Positions 14,548-20,945 of a stretch of DNA of 64,000 nt are shown here, piece by piece (position 1 is the first letter of the stretch; every line of letters begins with the position of its first letter). The DNA lies in contig NW_027488565.1 in assembly GCF_050948215.1 (NCBI RefSeq), forward strand, positions 1,550,001 to 1,614,000, given 5' to 3'. A program made the translations under genes and the position numbers. The stretch is from Halictus rubicundus (lineage: Eukaryota; Arthropoda; Insecta; Hymenoptera; Halictidae). A model generated the notes under the pieces. That model did no database searches. It was not told the origin of the DNA and worked only from the letters and a program-made list of their open reading frames with translations.

Positions 14548-14565
14548 ATAGGATAGCGGAAAGGA
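14548..14565. repeat. Target-site duplication, left copy
   Basis: The sequence ATAGGATAGCGGAAAGGA ends exactly where the satellite stops and GGGGACCGAG begins. It is identical to 20928-20945. Its length is 17 or 18 bp because the first A cannot be told apart from the poly(A) tail at the other end. Confidence 0.95.
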
Positions 14566-14683
14566 GGGGACCGAGGGGATATGGGCTTAGTAGTGGTGAC
14601 TCGGATCCACTACTAGGTATGCCACAGTGGTGGCGTTCATATCCCTAAAATCCTCTACGCTCCACCTCCTCGTGGTGGTCCCT
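14566..14683 (+). other. Nested, branched inverted repeats at the element's 5' terminus
   Basis: The first seven bases GGGGACC (14566-14572) can pair with GGTCCCT (14677-14683), the outermost pair being G-U. Inside, GGGATATG (14576-14583) pairs with CATATCCC (14638-14645). That stem encloses two hairpins: TAGTAGTGG/CCACTACTA (14588-14596 with 14607-14615) and GCCAC/GTGGC (14621-14634). A competing stem CCACC/GGTGG (14662-14666 with 14674-14678) overlaps the outer one. Pairing was found by eye, not by folding software. The structure begins at the exact first base of the element. Confidence 0.6.
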
Positions 14684-14686
14684 GGG

Positions 14687-14706
14687 AACACACATAGTTG
14701 TGTGTT
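14687..14706 (+). other. Perfect 8-bp hairpin in the 5' UTR
   Basis: AACACACA (14687-14694) and TGTGTGTT (14699-14706) are perfect complements around the loop TAGT. It lies just downstream of the branched structure at the 5' terminus. Confidence 0.65.
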
Positions 14707-15159
14707 GCTAACGGAGCGAGGGGTATTCCGCGGAAAGTAGTCCCAATGATGTATGAGGCGATGCCGGCGGGATCTTCGGATCCTAGCAGGGCCTCCCTTG
14801 CCGGTAAGGCTCACACGGAGGGATAAAAAACCGCGGAATGGGTCCTGCGATAACGACCGGGGAGGTCGCCGCAGGGCCCTTGCCGTAAACCGGTGGTCAT
14901 GTTTTACCGGAACGGTGGTCTTGCCTTAATCGGCCGGGCCGCGAGGATGATAACCTCTATAAAAATCCCTAATGCCCTAAGCTTAGGTGCGCGGTGAGAG
15001 GGTACGCCCTGGCTACAGGGCGCGGCTGGTGGGGTACATCAGCCACTAGCGCACCATCTCTGGATACCTGGCGAACTCCAGTTGAAATTAGCCTTACCCG
15101 GGCAAGGAGGCTCTGCCCGGGCGGACGTGTTTTTTCCTGCCAATCTCGTGGGACCAGAT

Positions 15160-17319
15160 ATGGAATCGTATAATAAAAACCTTGATGTTGTGGGGGAGGC
15201 TGCCGATACGGCAGCAGCTGCGGCGGGGGAAGAGACGGCAGCGGTCACTGACGGGGAGGGGATGGCAACGATTACTGCCGGGGAGGACGCGGTCGTGGTC
15301 ATCGCGGACGAGGACTCGGATGGGGATGAAACAATCATCTCCATCTCGAGCTCCGTCGGCTCGATCGTGACGCGCGGGGGCGCGGAGAAGCGGGGCGCGA
15401 CATCTGGGGTCTCTGACCCCAAGCGTGCCCGGTTAGAGGGGGGGCAGCACACCCGCGGCGGGTCGGTGTCGCGGACGGACCCCGGGGAGGGCTCGTCGGG
15501 GACGCCCACCATGGATCTGGCCCTCGGCGGCCGCGCCGAGAGGAGTCAGACGAGGAGGGTGGATGACCTCATCGAGCTGGGTGGGAGGATGCCGACAGCG
15601 CAGCTAGTAGGGGAGGTGGAGGAGGCGATGTTGAGGGTGGAGAGAGTCTCCACCGTCTCAAAGGGCCTCAAGGGGGACCTGGCTAAAGACTTGCGGGATT
15701 GTTCTGCAGTCGCCAGGGCCCACTGCACCACCTTGATGCAGCGGTGCTTTACCGGGATGGCGTGGCAGGGTAGCCAGGAGGTGGCCCGCCTCCGCGAGCA
15801 GAACGCGGCCCTCGCGAAGGAGGCGGGTGACCTCCGGGCGAGGCTCCGGTCAATGGAGGCCGGGCGGCGGGCGAACACCGACAGCGGTCGCCGGGCGGGA
15901 CATGCGCCAATAGGGGAAGCGCCCCCCGCCTCCTCGACAGCGGGGGTCCGTACGCGGGGGATGGAGGCGATGGGACCGTCGGGGGAGGGAGCGGGAGTTT
16001 TGGACTCCGAAGCCCTGCTTCTCCGGGTCGGCGCGCTGATAACGGCCAGGAACCGGGAGCTAGAGGCCCGGATGGAGGAGCGGTTCCGGACGATTCTGGC
16101 CGGTTTGGCCCCGGCCCTCCGGGCGGAGGGTAAATCGGCGCGCGAGGCGACGCCGGTGGCTTCTCTGCCGGCGACGTCTGTCACCAAGGGGACTGGACCG
16201 GTGGTCGTGTCCAACGTGAGGGTGGTGCCCCCCGTTATCATTCCGCCACCGGTCGTCCCGGCCTCGTGGATGGAGGTGACGAGCAAGGCGGCGAAGAGGG
16301 CCAAGAAGAAGATGGCCGCGGAGGAGGCTGCGGCGAGAGCAGCCGCGGCCGAGGCAGCTGCCGCCGCTTCACGGCTGCAGGCTGCGAGGGAGCCGAGGGC
16401 GGCGGGCGGCGCACGAGTGCAGGGCGGCGCGAGCGCGGCGAAGCCCGCCGCCGGGAGGGACGGTGGCCTGGGACGCACCCCCAGAACGGGAGCAGTGGCC
16501 ATCACCATCCCCGAGAGCTGCAAGCTCACTTATTCGGAGGTGATGGCCAGGGCAAAAGAGAGGGTGGACCTCAAGGCTATCGGGATCGAGTCGGGGGTGC
16601 TTCCCAGGCGGTCGAAAACCGGCGGGATCCTCCTGGTGGTCAGGGGCACGGGGTGCCAGGAGAAGGCACGGGCCCTCTCCGGGAGGATCGCCGAGGCGCT
16701 TGGGGGGACCGGGGTTAAGGTCTCCCAGGCGGTCAAGCGCGGCGAGGTGCGCGTGGCGGGCCTGGACGACTCGGTGTCGCCCGGGGACGTAGCGGCGGCG
16801 CTGGCGGCGGCGGGGGGGTGTTCCGCGGCGGAGTTCCGGGTCGGCGAGATCCGCAGACCCGCCTCGGAGCAGGCGCTGGGCTCCTGTTGGGCCCAGGGCC
16901 CCCTCGCGGCCGTCAAGAAAGTGTTGGCGGGAGGCCGGCTGCTGGTCGGCTGGTCCTCGGCCCGCGTCGAGGCGCTGAGGGAGCGGCCCCTCCAATGCTT
17001 CCGTTGTTTGGAGACGGGGCACACGCGGGCGACATGCAAGAGCGCGGTCGACAGAGGCGCGATGTGCTACCGCTGCGGGGCGGCGGAGCACCGGGCTTCG
17101 GCCTGTAAGGCCGCCCCCAGGTGTCCGCTCTGCGCGGACCTGGGGAGACCATCGGGCCATAGATTCGGGGCCAAAGCGTGTGCCCCGGCTCCCAAGAGGG
17201 GCCGCGCGGCGACGAAAGAGAAGGGCGCGTCTGGGGCTGCATCCGCGCAGCGGCCGCAGACGGCGCCGGGGGCCCGGACCTCCCAGGGAGGGGACTCTGC
17301 AGAGCCCATGTTAGAGTAG
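15160..17319 (+). CDS. ORF1, gag-like nucleic-acid-binding protein with three zinc knuckles
   Basis: This is a 719-residue protein that in related elements binds the element RNA and forms the ribonucleoprotein particle. I place the start at ATG 15160, the first ATG after the in-frame stop at 14995; it has G at -3 and G at +4. The N-terminus is acidic and alanine-rich. A predicted coiled coil (QEVARLREQNAAL onward) lies at about residues 206-236, and a basic then alanine-rich helix (AKKKMAAEEAAAR) at about 380-415. A conserved gag-like domain spans about 446-612, including TGGILLVVRG. It ends in three zinc knuckles: C613-x2-C-x4-H-x4-C626, C636-x2-C-x4-H-x4-C649, and an irregular C655-x2-C-x8-H-x6-C674. 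The tail is basic (PKRGRAATKEK). The length resembles that of telomere-targeting members of the clade. The last 157 bases of its frame overlap the ORF2 frame. Confidence 0.92.
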   Translation: MESYNKNLDVVGEAADTAAAAAGEETAAVTDGEGMATITAGEDAVVVIADEDSDGDETIISISSSVGSIVTRGGAEKRGATSGVSDPKRARLEGGQHTRGGSVSRTDPGEGSSGTPTMDLALGGRAERSQTRRVDDLIELGGRMPTAQLVGEVEEAMLRVERVSTVSKGLKGDLAKDLRDCSAVARAHCTTLMQRCFTGMAWQGSQEVARLREQNAALAKEAGDLRARLRSMEAGRRANTDSGRRAGHAPIGEAPPASSTAGVRTRGMEAMGPSGEGAGVLDSEALLLRVGALITARNRELEARMEERFRTILAGLAPALRAEGKSAREATPVASLPATSVTKGTGPVVVSNVRVVPPVIIPPPVVPASWMEVTSKAAKRAKKKMAAEEAAARAAAAEAAAAASRLQAAREPRAAGGARVQGGASAAKPAAGRDGGLGRTPRTGAVAITIPESCKLTYSEVMARAKERVDLKAIGIESGVLPRRSKTGGILLVVRGTGCQEKARALSGRIAEALGGTGVKVSQAVKRGEVRVAGLDDSVSPGDVAAALAAAGGCSAAEFRVGEIRRPASEQALGSCWAQGPLAAVKKVLAGGRLLVGWSSARVEALRERPLQCFRCLETGHTRATCKSAVDRGAMCYRCGAAEHRASACKAAPRCPLCADLGRPSGHRFGAKACAPAPKRGRAATKEKGASGAASAQRPQTAPGARTSQGGDSAEPMLE
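17163..17319 (+). promoter_or_regulatory. ORF1/ORF2 overlap, presumed site of recoding
   Basis: ORF2's frame is open from just after the TAG at 17160-17162 to the end of ORF1 (TAG at 17317-17319), a 157-base overlap in the -1 frame. No ATG in the ORF2 frame occurs here. No canonical X-XXY-YYZ heptamer was found; the best candidate is the five-G run at 17268-17272 (CCG GGG GCC in ORF1). The mechanism could be -1 frameshifting, termination-reinitiation at a non-AUG codon, or another form of recoding. Confidence 0.5.
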
Positions 17320-20300
17320 GTACTTTTAATCCTACTCCGGTTCTGCAGGCGAACCTCAACCACTCGCGCGCGGCACAGGACCTGTTTGTCCAAGCCGTGC
17401 GCGAGTGGGGGGCTGGGCTGGCAGTTGCGGCGGAGCCGTACGCAATCCCCGAACACCCCTTCTGGGTGGGGGACGAGATCGGCTCCGTAGTAATAGTGGC
17501 GGGAAGCCGCCCCGGGTCCCCGTCGGTCTCCCTTCTGGAGCGGGGCGAGGGATTCGTGGCGGTGCAATGGGGGGACATCGCGGTTGTCGGGATCTACATC
17601 TCGCCGAGCTGTGGCCTCGATCAATTTCGGGGGTTCCTGGGCGGGCTGAACAGCTGCATCGCGCGGTGCAGCGCCCGCCCGGTTCTCGTTTTGGGAGACT
17701 TCAATGCTCACGCGGTATCGTGGGGGAGTCCCAGGACGACCACTAGGGGTAGCGAGGTGTTAACCTGGGCGGCCGGCCTGGATCTCCGGTTGATTAACCG
17801 GGGATCCACGCCGACGTGCGTGCGTCCGCAGGGGGTCTCGATTGTCGACCTGACATGGGGGACTCCCTCGGCCGTGCGCCGGGTGTCGGGATGGAGGGTG
17901 GCCGAGGAGATAGAGATTGCGTCAGACCATACGCCCATCGTCATGGACGTGTGGCCCACCCTCCACGCGCGGGATTCCCGGCCGGGCCGGGGGGACCGAC
18001 GGCCGCGATGGGCCTTGAAGCGGCTGGACGCGGACGCGTTCGGGGCCGCGGTAGCCGCGGCGACATGGACGGGGCCGGCCCTGTCCGAGCTGGCGCCTGC
18101 GCAAGGGGCGAGGCGGCTGCGGGAGGTAATGACGGCGGTGTGCGACACCGCCATGCCCCGCAGCCGGTTCGCCCCCAGGAGGGCGGCGTACTGGTGGTCC
18201 GCCGGCATTGCGGAGCTCCGGCGTGCCTGCAATGCCGCGCGGCGTCGGTACGGCCGAGCGCGTAGGAGGCGCGACGACGAGGAGGCGACGGCGAGGCTCG
18301 GCGGGGAGTACCGAGCCGCGCTCGGGGTTCTCCGCAGGGCTATCGCGCGGGCCAAGGCCGACGCGTGGTCGGAGCTCGTCGGCACGGTGGACTCCGATCC
18401 ATGGGGGCGCCCGTACAAGCTTGTCATGAACAAGCTGCGCGCGTGGGCGCCTCCGGTGACGGAGTCGATGGACCCCCACCTGCTCGAGGGAGTGGTGGCG
18501 TCCCTCTTCCCGCGAGAGGGGGGACAACTGCGCCGCTCCCATTGGGAACAGGAGCCTCTCTCCTGGTCCGCAGAGTGGGAGGTGTCGGCCGGCGAGCTGG
18601 GTGAGGCGATGGCCAGGGCGCGGCGGGTGGGCCGCAAGGCCCCGGGCCCGGACGGGGTGCCGGGCCGCGCGTTGGTCTTGGCCCTGGAGGGGGGACTCGC
18701 CGCCGAACTCCGGCAGCTGTATAACGGCTGTCTGAGGGAGGGGGTGTTCCCCACGGAGTGGAAGTCGGGCAGGTTGGTCCTCCTTCCGAAGGGGGGCAAG
18801 TCCCGGGACTCGCCCTCAGGGTACCGGCCAATTTGTCTGCTGGACGAGGCGGGGAAGTTGTTCGAGCGCGTACTCGTTGGACGCCTCGTCCGGCACCTGT
18901 CGGCGGGAGGGGTCCCCGATCTGAGCGGGGTTCAATTCGGCTTCCGGGAGGGTCTCTCCACCGTCGACGCTATTCGGCGGGTGAGGGCTCTCTCGGAGGC
19001 CTGTACGAGGGGGGGGGGCGGTGTTGCGTTGGCGATATCCTTGGATATCGCTAACGCGTTCAACACCGTCCCCTGGGATCGGATAATGGAGGCCCTGGTC
19101 TTCCACCGGGTGCCTCTGTATCTCAGAAGGGTGATTGGGAGCTATCTCTCCGACAGGGGTATAGAGTATCCCGGCCGGTACGGGATGGTGCGCAGGGGCG
19201 TCGTGCGCGGGGTTCCGCAGGGCTCGGTGTTGGGCCCGTTGCTGTGGAATCTTGCGTACGATCGCGTCCTGCGGGAGGAGATGCCTCCCGGGGTCAGCCT
19301 GACGTGTTACGCCGACGACACGCTGGTATTGGCCACCGGGAGGTATGCGAAGGAGGCCATCTGCCTGGCGGAGCGCGGCGCGTGGCGCGCGGTGCGCGCG
19401 ATCCGGTCGCTGGGCCTAGAGGTGTCCGTCGAGAAAACCAGGGCCATGTGGTTTCTCCGCTCGGCCCGGTTGGCGGCGCCTCCCCAGTGCTGGATCTGCG
19501 TGGGGGAGGGGATGGTCAAGGTCGGGTCCCAGATGCGGTACCTGGGACTCGAGCTTGACGGCCGGTGGCGTTTTGACCGCCACCTTGAGTCGCTGGCGCC
19601 CCGGGCGGAGAGGGCGACCGCTGCGCTCGGTCGCCTTCTCCCGAATCTCGGGGGACCCTGTGGACGGGTGCGTCGTCTGTTCGCGGTGGTGGTGCGAGTT
19701 TTGGTCCTGTACGGAGCCCCTGTGTGGGCGCGCGATGTCTTGGCTAGGGGGCGCAGTGGCGGCACACGGTCGCTGCTGCGTCGCATCGAGCGCAGGCTGG
19801 CCATAGGCATCGTGCGGGGGTACCGCACCATTTCATACGCGACGGCGATGGTGATGTCGGGGCTGATCCCCCTCGAGCTGGAGGCCCGCGTGTTGGCGGA
19901 TGTGCATACGCACTCCAGGGAACTCCGGCTCCGGGGGGTGGCCCCGGATCAGGCGCGGCTCATGGTGGATGAGCTCAGGCGACATGCTCGGCGGCACGCA
20001 GCCCGGGAGTGGCGCGATAGCCTTCCCGGGACGAGGGAGGGCGAGAGGCGGGCCGTTCGGGCCATCCTCCCGGTGTTCGATCAATGGAACAGGGGATGGA
20101 TGGGGCATAGGGTCTCCTACCGTGTGACGCAGGTGATGAGCGGGCACGGGTGCTTCGGCGACTACCTGTGTCGCATCGGGAGGGAGACCGAGGAGGCGTT
20201 TCACCACTGCGGCGAGCCGCGGGACACGGCGCAACACACTCTGGAGGAGTGTCCGGCATGGGGGGGAGAGCGCCGTGCCCTGCGGCGCGCGGTGGGCCAC

Positions 20301-20501
20301 GACCTCTCGCTCCCGGCTGTCGTCGCTGCGGCAGCCGGTGGCGAGGAGGCGTGGAGGGGGTTCGCTTCCTTCTGCGAGCGGGTTATGCTGCGGAAGGAGG
20401 CTGCGGAACGGGATCGGGAGCGTAATCACGATCCCGGCCGAAGGGGGGGGAGGCGGCGCAGGGTACGCCCCTGGGGCGTACCCCCGTTGCGACGCCTCTG
20501 A
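17178..20501 (+). CDS. ORF2, endonuclease and reverse transcriptase polyprotein
   Basis: The frame opens at 17163 and has no ATG until 17943; 17178 is only the first GTG, so the true start is undetermined. Residues below count from 17178. The endonuclease (about 47-258) nicks the target: QANLNHS with N59 and N61, AEPY with E86, LGDFNAH with D174, N176 and H178, SIVDLTW with D224, and SDH at 249-251. Catalytic residues are all present. The reverse transcriptase copies the RNA at the nick: KAPGPDG at 487, GYRPI at 548, motif A aspartate D623, GVPQGSVLGP at 678, YADD at 711-714, MRYLGLELD at 786. Near the C-terminus the zinc knuckle reads F1008-x2-C1011-x8-H1020-x4-C1025, so the expected first cysteine is replaced. 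The protein ends in an arginine-rich tail. At 1107 codons it is of normal family length. It lies in the -1 frame relative to ORF1 and probably depends on ORF1 translation. Confidence 0.92.
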   Translation: MCPGSQEGPRGDEREGRVWGCIRAAAADGAGGPDLPGRGLCRAHVRVGTFNPTPVLQANLNHSRAAQDLFVQAVREWGAGLAVAAEPYAIPEHPFWVGDEIGSVVIVAGSRPGSPSVSLLERGEGFVAVQWGDIAVVGIYISPSCGLDQFRGFLGGLNSCIARCSARPVLVLGDFNAHAVSWGSPRTTTRGSEVLTWAAGLDLRLINRGSTPTCVRPQGVSIVDLTWGTPSAVRRVSGWRVAEEIEIASDHTPIVMDVWPTLHARDSRPGRGDRRPRWALKRLDADAFGAAVAAATWTGPALSELAPAQGARRLREVMTAVCDTAMPRSRFAPRRAAYWWSAGIAELRRACNAARRRYGRARRRRDDEEATARLGGEYRAALGVLRRAIARAKADAWSELVGTVDSDPWGRPYKLVMNKLRAWAPPVTESMDPHLLEGVVASLFPREGGQLRRSHWEQEPLSWSAEWEVSAGELGEAMARARRVGRKAPGPDGVPGRALVLALEGGLAAELRQLYNGCLREGVFPTEWKSGRLVLLPKGGKSRDSPSGYRPICLLDEAGKLFERVLVGRLVRHLSAGGVPDLSGVQFGFREGLSTVDAIRRVRALSEACTRGGGGVALAISLDIANAFNTVPWDRIMEALVFHRVPLYLRRVIGSYLSDRGIEYPGRYGMVRRGVVRGVPQGSVLGPLLWNLAYDRVLREEMPPGVSLTCYADDTLVLATGRYAKEAICLAERGAWRAVRAIRSLGLEVSVEKTRAMWFLRSARLAAPPQCWICVGEGMVKVGSQMRYLGLELDGRWRFDRHLESLAPRAERATAALGRLLPNLGGPCGRVRRLFAVVVRVLVLYGAPVWARDVLARGRSGGTRSLLRRIERRLAIGIVRGYRTISYATAMVMSGLIPLELEARVLADVHTHSRELRLRGVAPDQARLMVDELRRHARRHAAREWRDSLPGTREGERRAVRAILPVFDQWNRGWMGHRVSYRVTQVMSGHGCFGDYLCRIGRETEEAFHHCGEPRDTAQHTLEECPAWGGERRALRRAVGHDLSLPAVVAAAAGGEEAWRGFASFCERVMLRKEAAERDRERNHDPGRRGGRRRRVRPWGVPPLRRL
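20461..20483 (+). other. Perfect 11-bp inverted repeat at the end of ORF2
   Basis: GGGTACGCCCC and its exact reverse complement GGGGCGTACCC are separated by a single T, inside codons for the basic tail and 15 bases before the ORF2 stop codon at 20499-20501. In RNA it would form a tight hairpin next to the stop. Confidence 0.7.
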
Positions 20502-20640
20502 CGCGAGCGGGGACGCCCTTGATGATCTCGAGGCGGGGGATCGGATATCCCCTTACACTCGGTCACCAACGGCGTCCCCGGAGGCCGCCGGGCATCTCGA
20601 GCGGGGGCTCGGATGCTCATCGGGCGGCCTAACAGGGGGG

Positions 20641-20672
20641 AAGGCGCCACGTCGTCCGTTGCGTGGTGCCTT
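20641..20672 (+). other. 11-bp hairpin in the 3' UTR
   Basis: AAGGCGCCACG (20641-20651) pairs with CGTGGTGCCTT (20662-20672) over 11 positions, with one G-U pair and a ten-base loop. It is a candidate for recognition by the element's reverse transcriptase. Confidence 0.65.
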
Positions 20673-20850
20673 CGGATAGAGTAGGTACGGGAGGGGGCCG
20701 CGTCCCCCCCTGGGTGGTATGCTAAGGCGCGGGCACACCGGATTGACATGCGCGCGCAGAGCACGGGTGCCCCCAGGAGTCTAGGGACGGACGGGGAGGA
20801 GTTAGTGGGTATACTCGGCGTTGCACCAACCAGCCGAGGAGTCCCACATA

Positions 20851-20884
20851 ACCCGGACCACCCCCCCCCCGGGGGGGTTCGGGT
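20851..20884 (+). other. C-run/G-run hairpin near the 3' end
   Basis: ACCCGGACCA followed by ten C and seven G, then TTCGGGT, forms a strong stem: the G run pairs with the C run and TTCGGGT pairs imperfectly with ACCCGGA. It ends 25 bases before the poly(A) tail. Long C and G runs are also prone to assembly error, so the run lengths should be treated with care. Confidence 0.6.
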
Positions 20885-20909
20885 ATCCGTAACGAGATTA
20901 CCTCCTCGG

Positions 20910-20928
20910 AAAAAAAAAAAAAAAAAAA
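20910..20928 (+). other. Poly(A) tail of the retrotransposon
   Basis: Nineteen consecutive A follow CCTCCTCGG and run straight into the right target-site duplication. The last A may belong to the target. The tail has no interruptions, which agrees with a recent insertion. Confidence 0.93.
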
Positions 20929-20945
20929 TAGGATAGCGGAAAGGA
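20928..20945. repeat. Target-site duplication, right copy
   Basis: This is identical to 14548-14565 (ATAGGATAGCGGAAAGGA). After it the satellite resumes with TAGGATAGAGTATAG, exactly as after the empty site copies at 5734 and 6120. Confidence 0.95.

Larger units (their letters stand above)
1..14565. repeat. 17-bp satellite array, left block
   Basis: This is an uninterrupted tandem array of GAGGATAGGATAGGATA (GA plus three GGATA) and variants, always in the same orientation. Common variant units carry TACGATA, ATTGGAT, GATACAGG, GAGCATACG, GATACATGG or GATATTATAG. Cytosine on the + strand appears almost only in such variants. Every + frame contains TAG stops, while the minus strand is free of stops over long distances, which produces very long but meaningless reading frames made of Tyr, Pro, Ile, Leu and Ser. 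I see no gene, RNA gene or other element in this block. The last 18 bases form the left copy of the target-site duplication of the retrotransposon that follows. A heterochromatic satellite is the natural reading; its chromosomal position is unknown. Confidence 0.97.
14566..15159 (+). promoter_or_regulatory. 5' UTR of the retrotransposon
   Basis: About 594 bases lie between the element's first base and the first ATG of ORF1. Non-LTR elements carry an internal promoter at their 5' end, so promoter activity is expected here, but no known motif was recognised. The first 140 bases are rich in inverted repeats, annotated separately. A TATAAAAA string is at 14958-14965 and a small hairpin (GCCCTG, four-base loop, CAGGGC) at 15006-15021. 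In the ORF1 frame the last stop before the ORF is TGA at 14995-14997, with no ATG until 15160. Confidence 0.8.
20502..20909 (+). other. 3' UTR of the retrotransposon
   Basis: These are 408 GC-rich bases from the ORF2 stop to the poly(A) tail. In this class of element the 3' UTR RNA is what the reverse transcriptase recognises to begin copying. Two hairpins are visible, at 20641-20672 and 20851-20884, and are described separately. No AATAAA polyadenylation signal is present. GGATAGAGTAGG at 20674-20685 resembles the satellite, which may be chance. Confidence 0.85.
14566..20927 (+). mobile_element. Full-length R1-clade non-LTR retrotransposon
   Basis: This is a 6.36-kb element with the layout 5' UTR, ORF1 (gag-like, three zinc knuckles), overlapping ORF2 (endonuclease, reverse transcriptase, C-terminal zinc-knuckle region), 3' UTR and poly(A). 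It has no long terminal repeats. An identical 17-18 bp duplication of satellite sequence flanks it. Both ORFs are open over their full lengths and the two duplications do not differ, so the insertion is recent in sequence terms. R1-clade membership is judged from the apurinic-type endonuclease motifs, the YADD reverse transcriptase, the three CCHC knuckles of ORF1 and the C-terminal C-x8-H-x4-C remnant of ORF2; this clade includes R1, TRAS and SART of arthropods. Whether it inserts specifically into this satellite cannot be known from one copy. Its GC-rich composition is wholly unlike the satellite. Confidence 0.95.

Noticed and set aside
1..14565. Dozens of minus-strand reading frames of 60 to 1154 codons
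   Set aside because: They are made only of the satellite's 17-residue cycle, overlap each other in all three frames and have no other composition. They exist because the repeat lacks stops on that strand.
14587..14814. Minus-strand frame in the element's 5' UTR
   Set aside because: Short, no recognisable motif, and it lies over the inverted repeats of the UTR.
15082..15159. Upstream extension of ORF1 from a TTG codon
   Set aside because: The frame is open back to 14998, but TTG is not an expected eukaryotic start and the first ATG at 15160 has a good context.
15039..20259. Many plus- and minus-strand frames inside ORF1 and ORF2
   Set aside because: They are shadows of the two real ORFs in GC-rich sequence, where stops are rare in all frames; none shows a protein family motif.
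17312..20688. The 12-base string TAGAGTAGGTAC at the end of ORF1 and again in the 3' UTR
   Set aside because: About one 12-base match is expected by chance in a 6-kb sequence, and the copies are direct, so they cannot pair.
14566..20927. LTR retrotransposon or virus
   Set aside because: There are no terminal repeats, no protease or integrase; the poly(A) tail and endonuclease-reverse transcriptase ORF2 show a non-LTR element.
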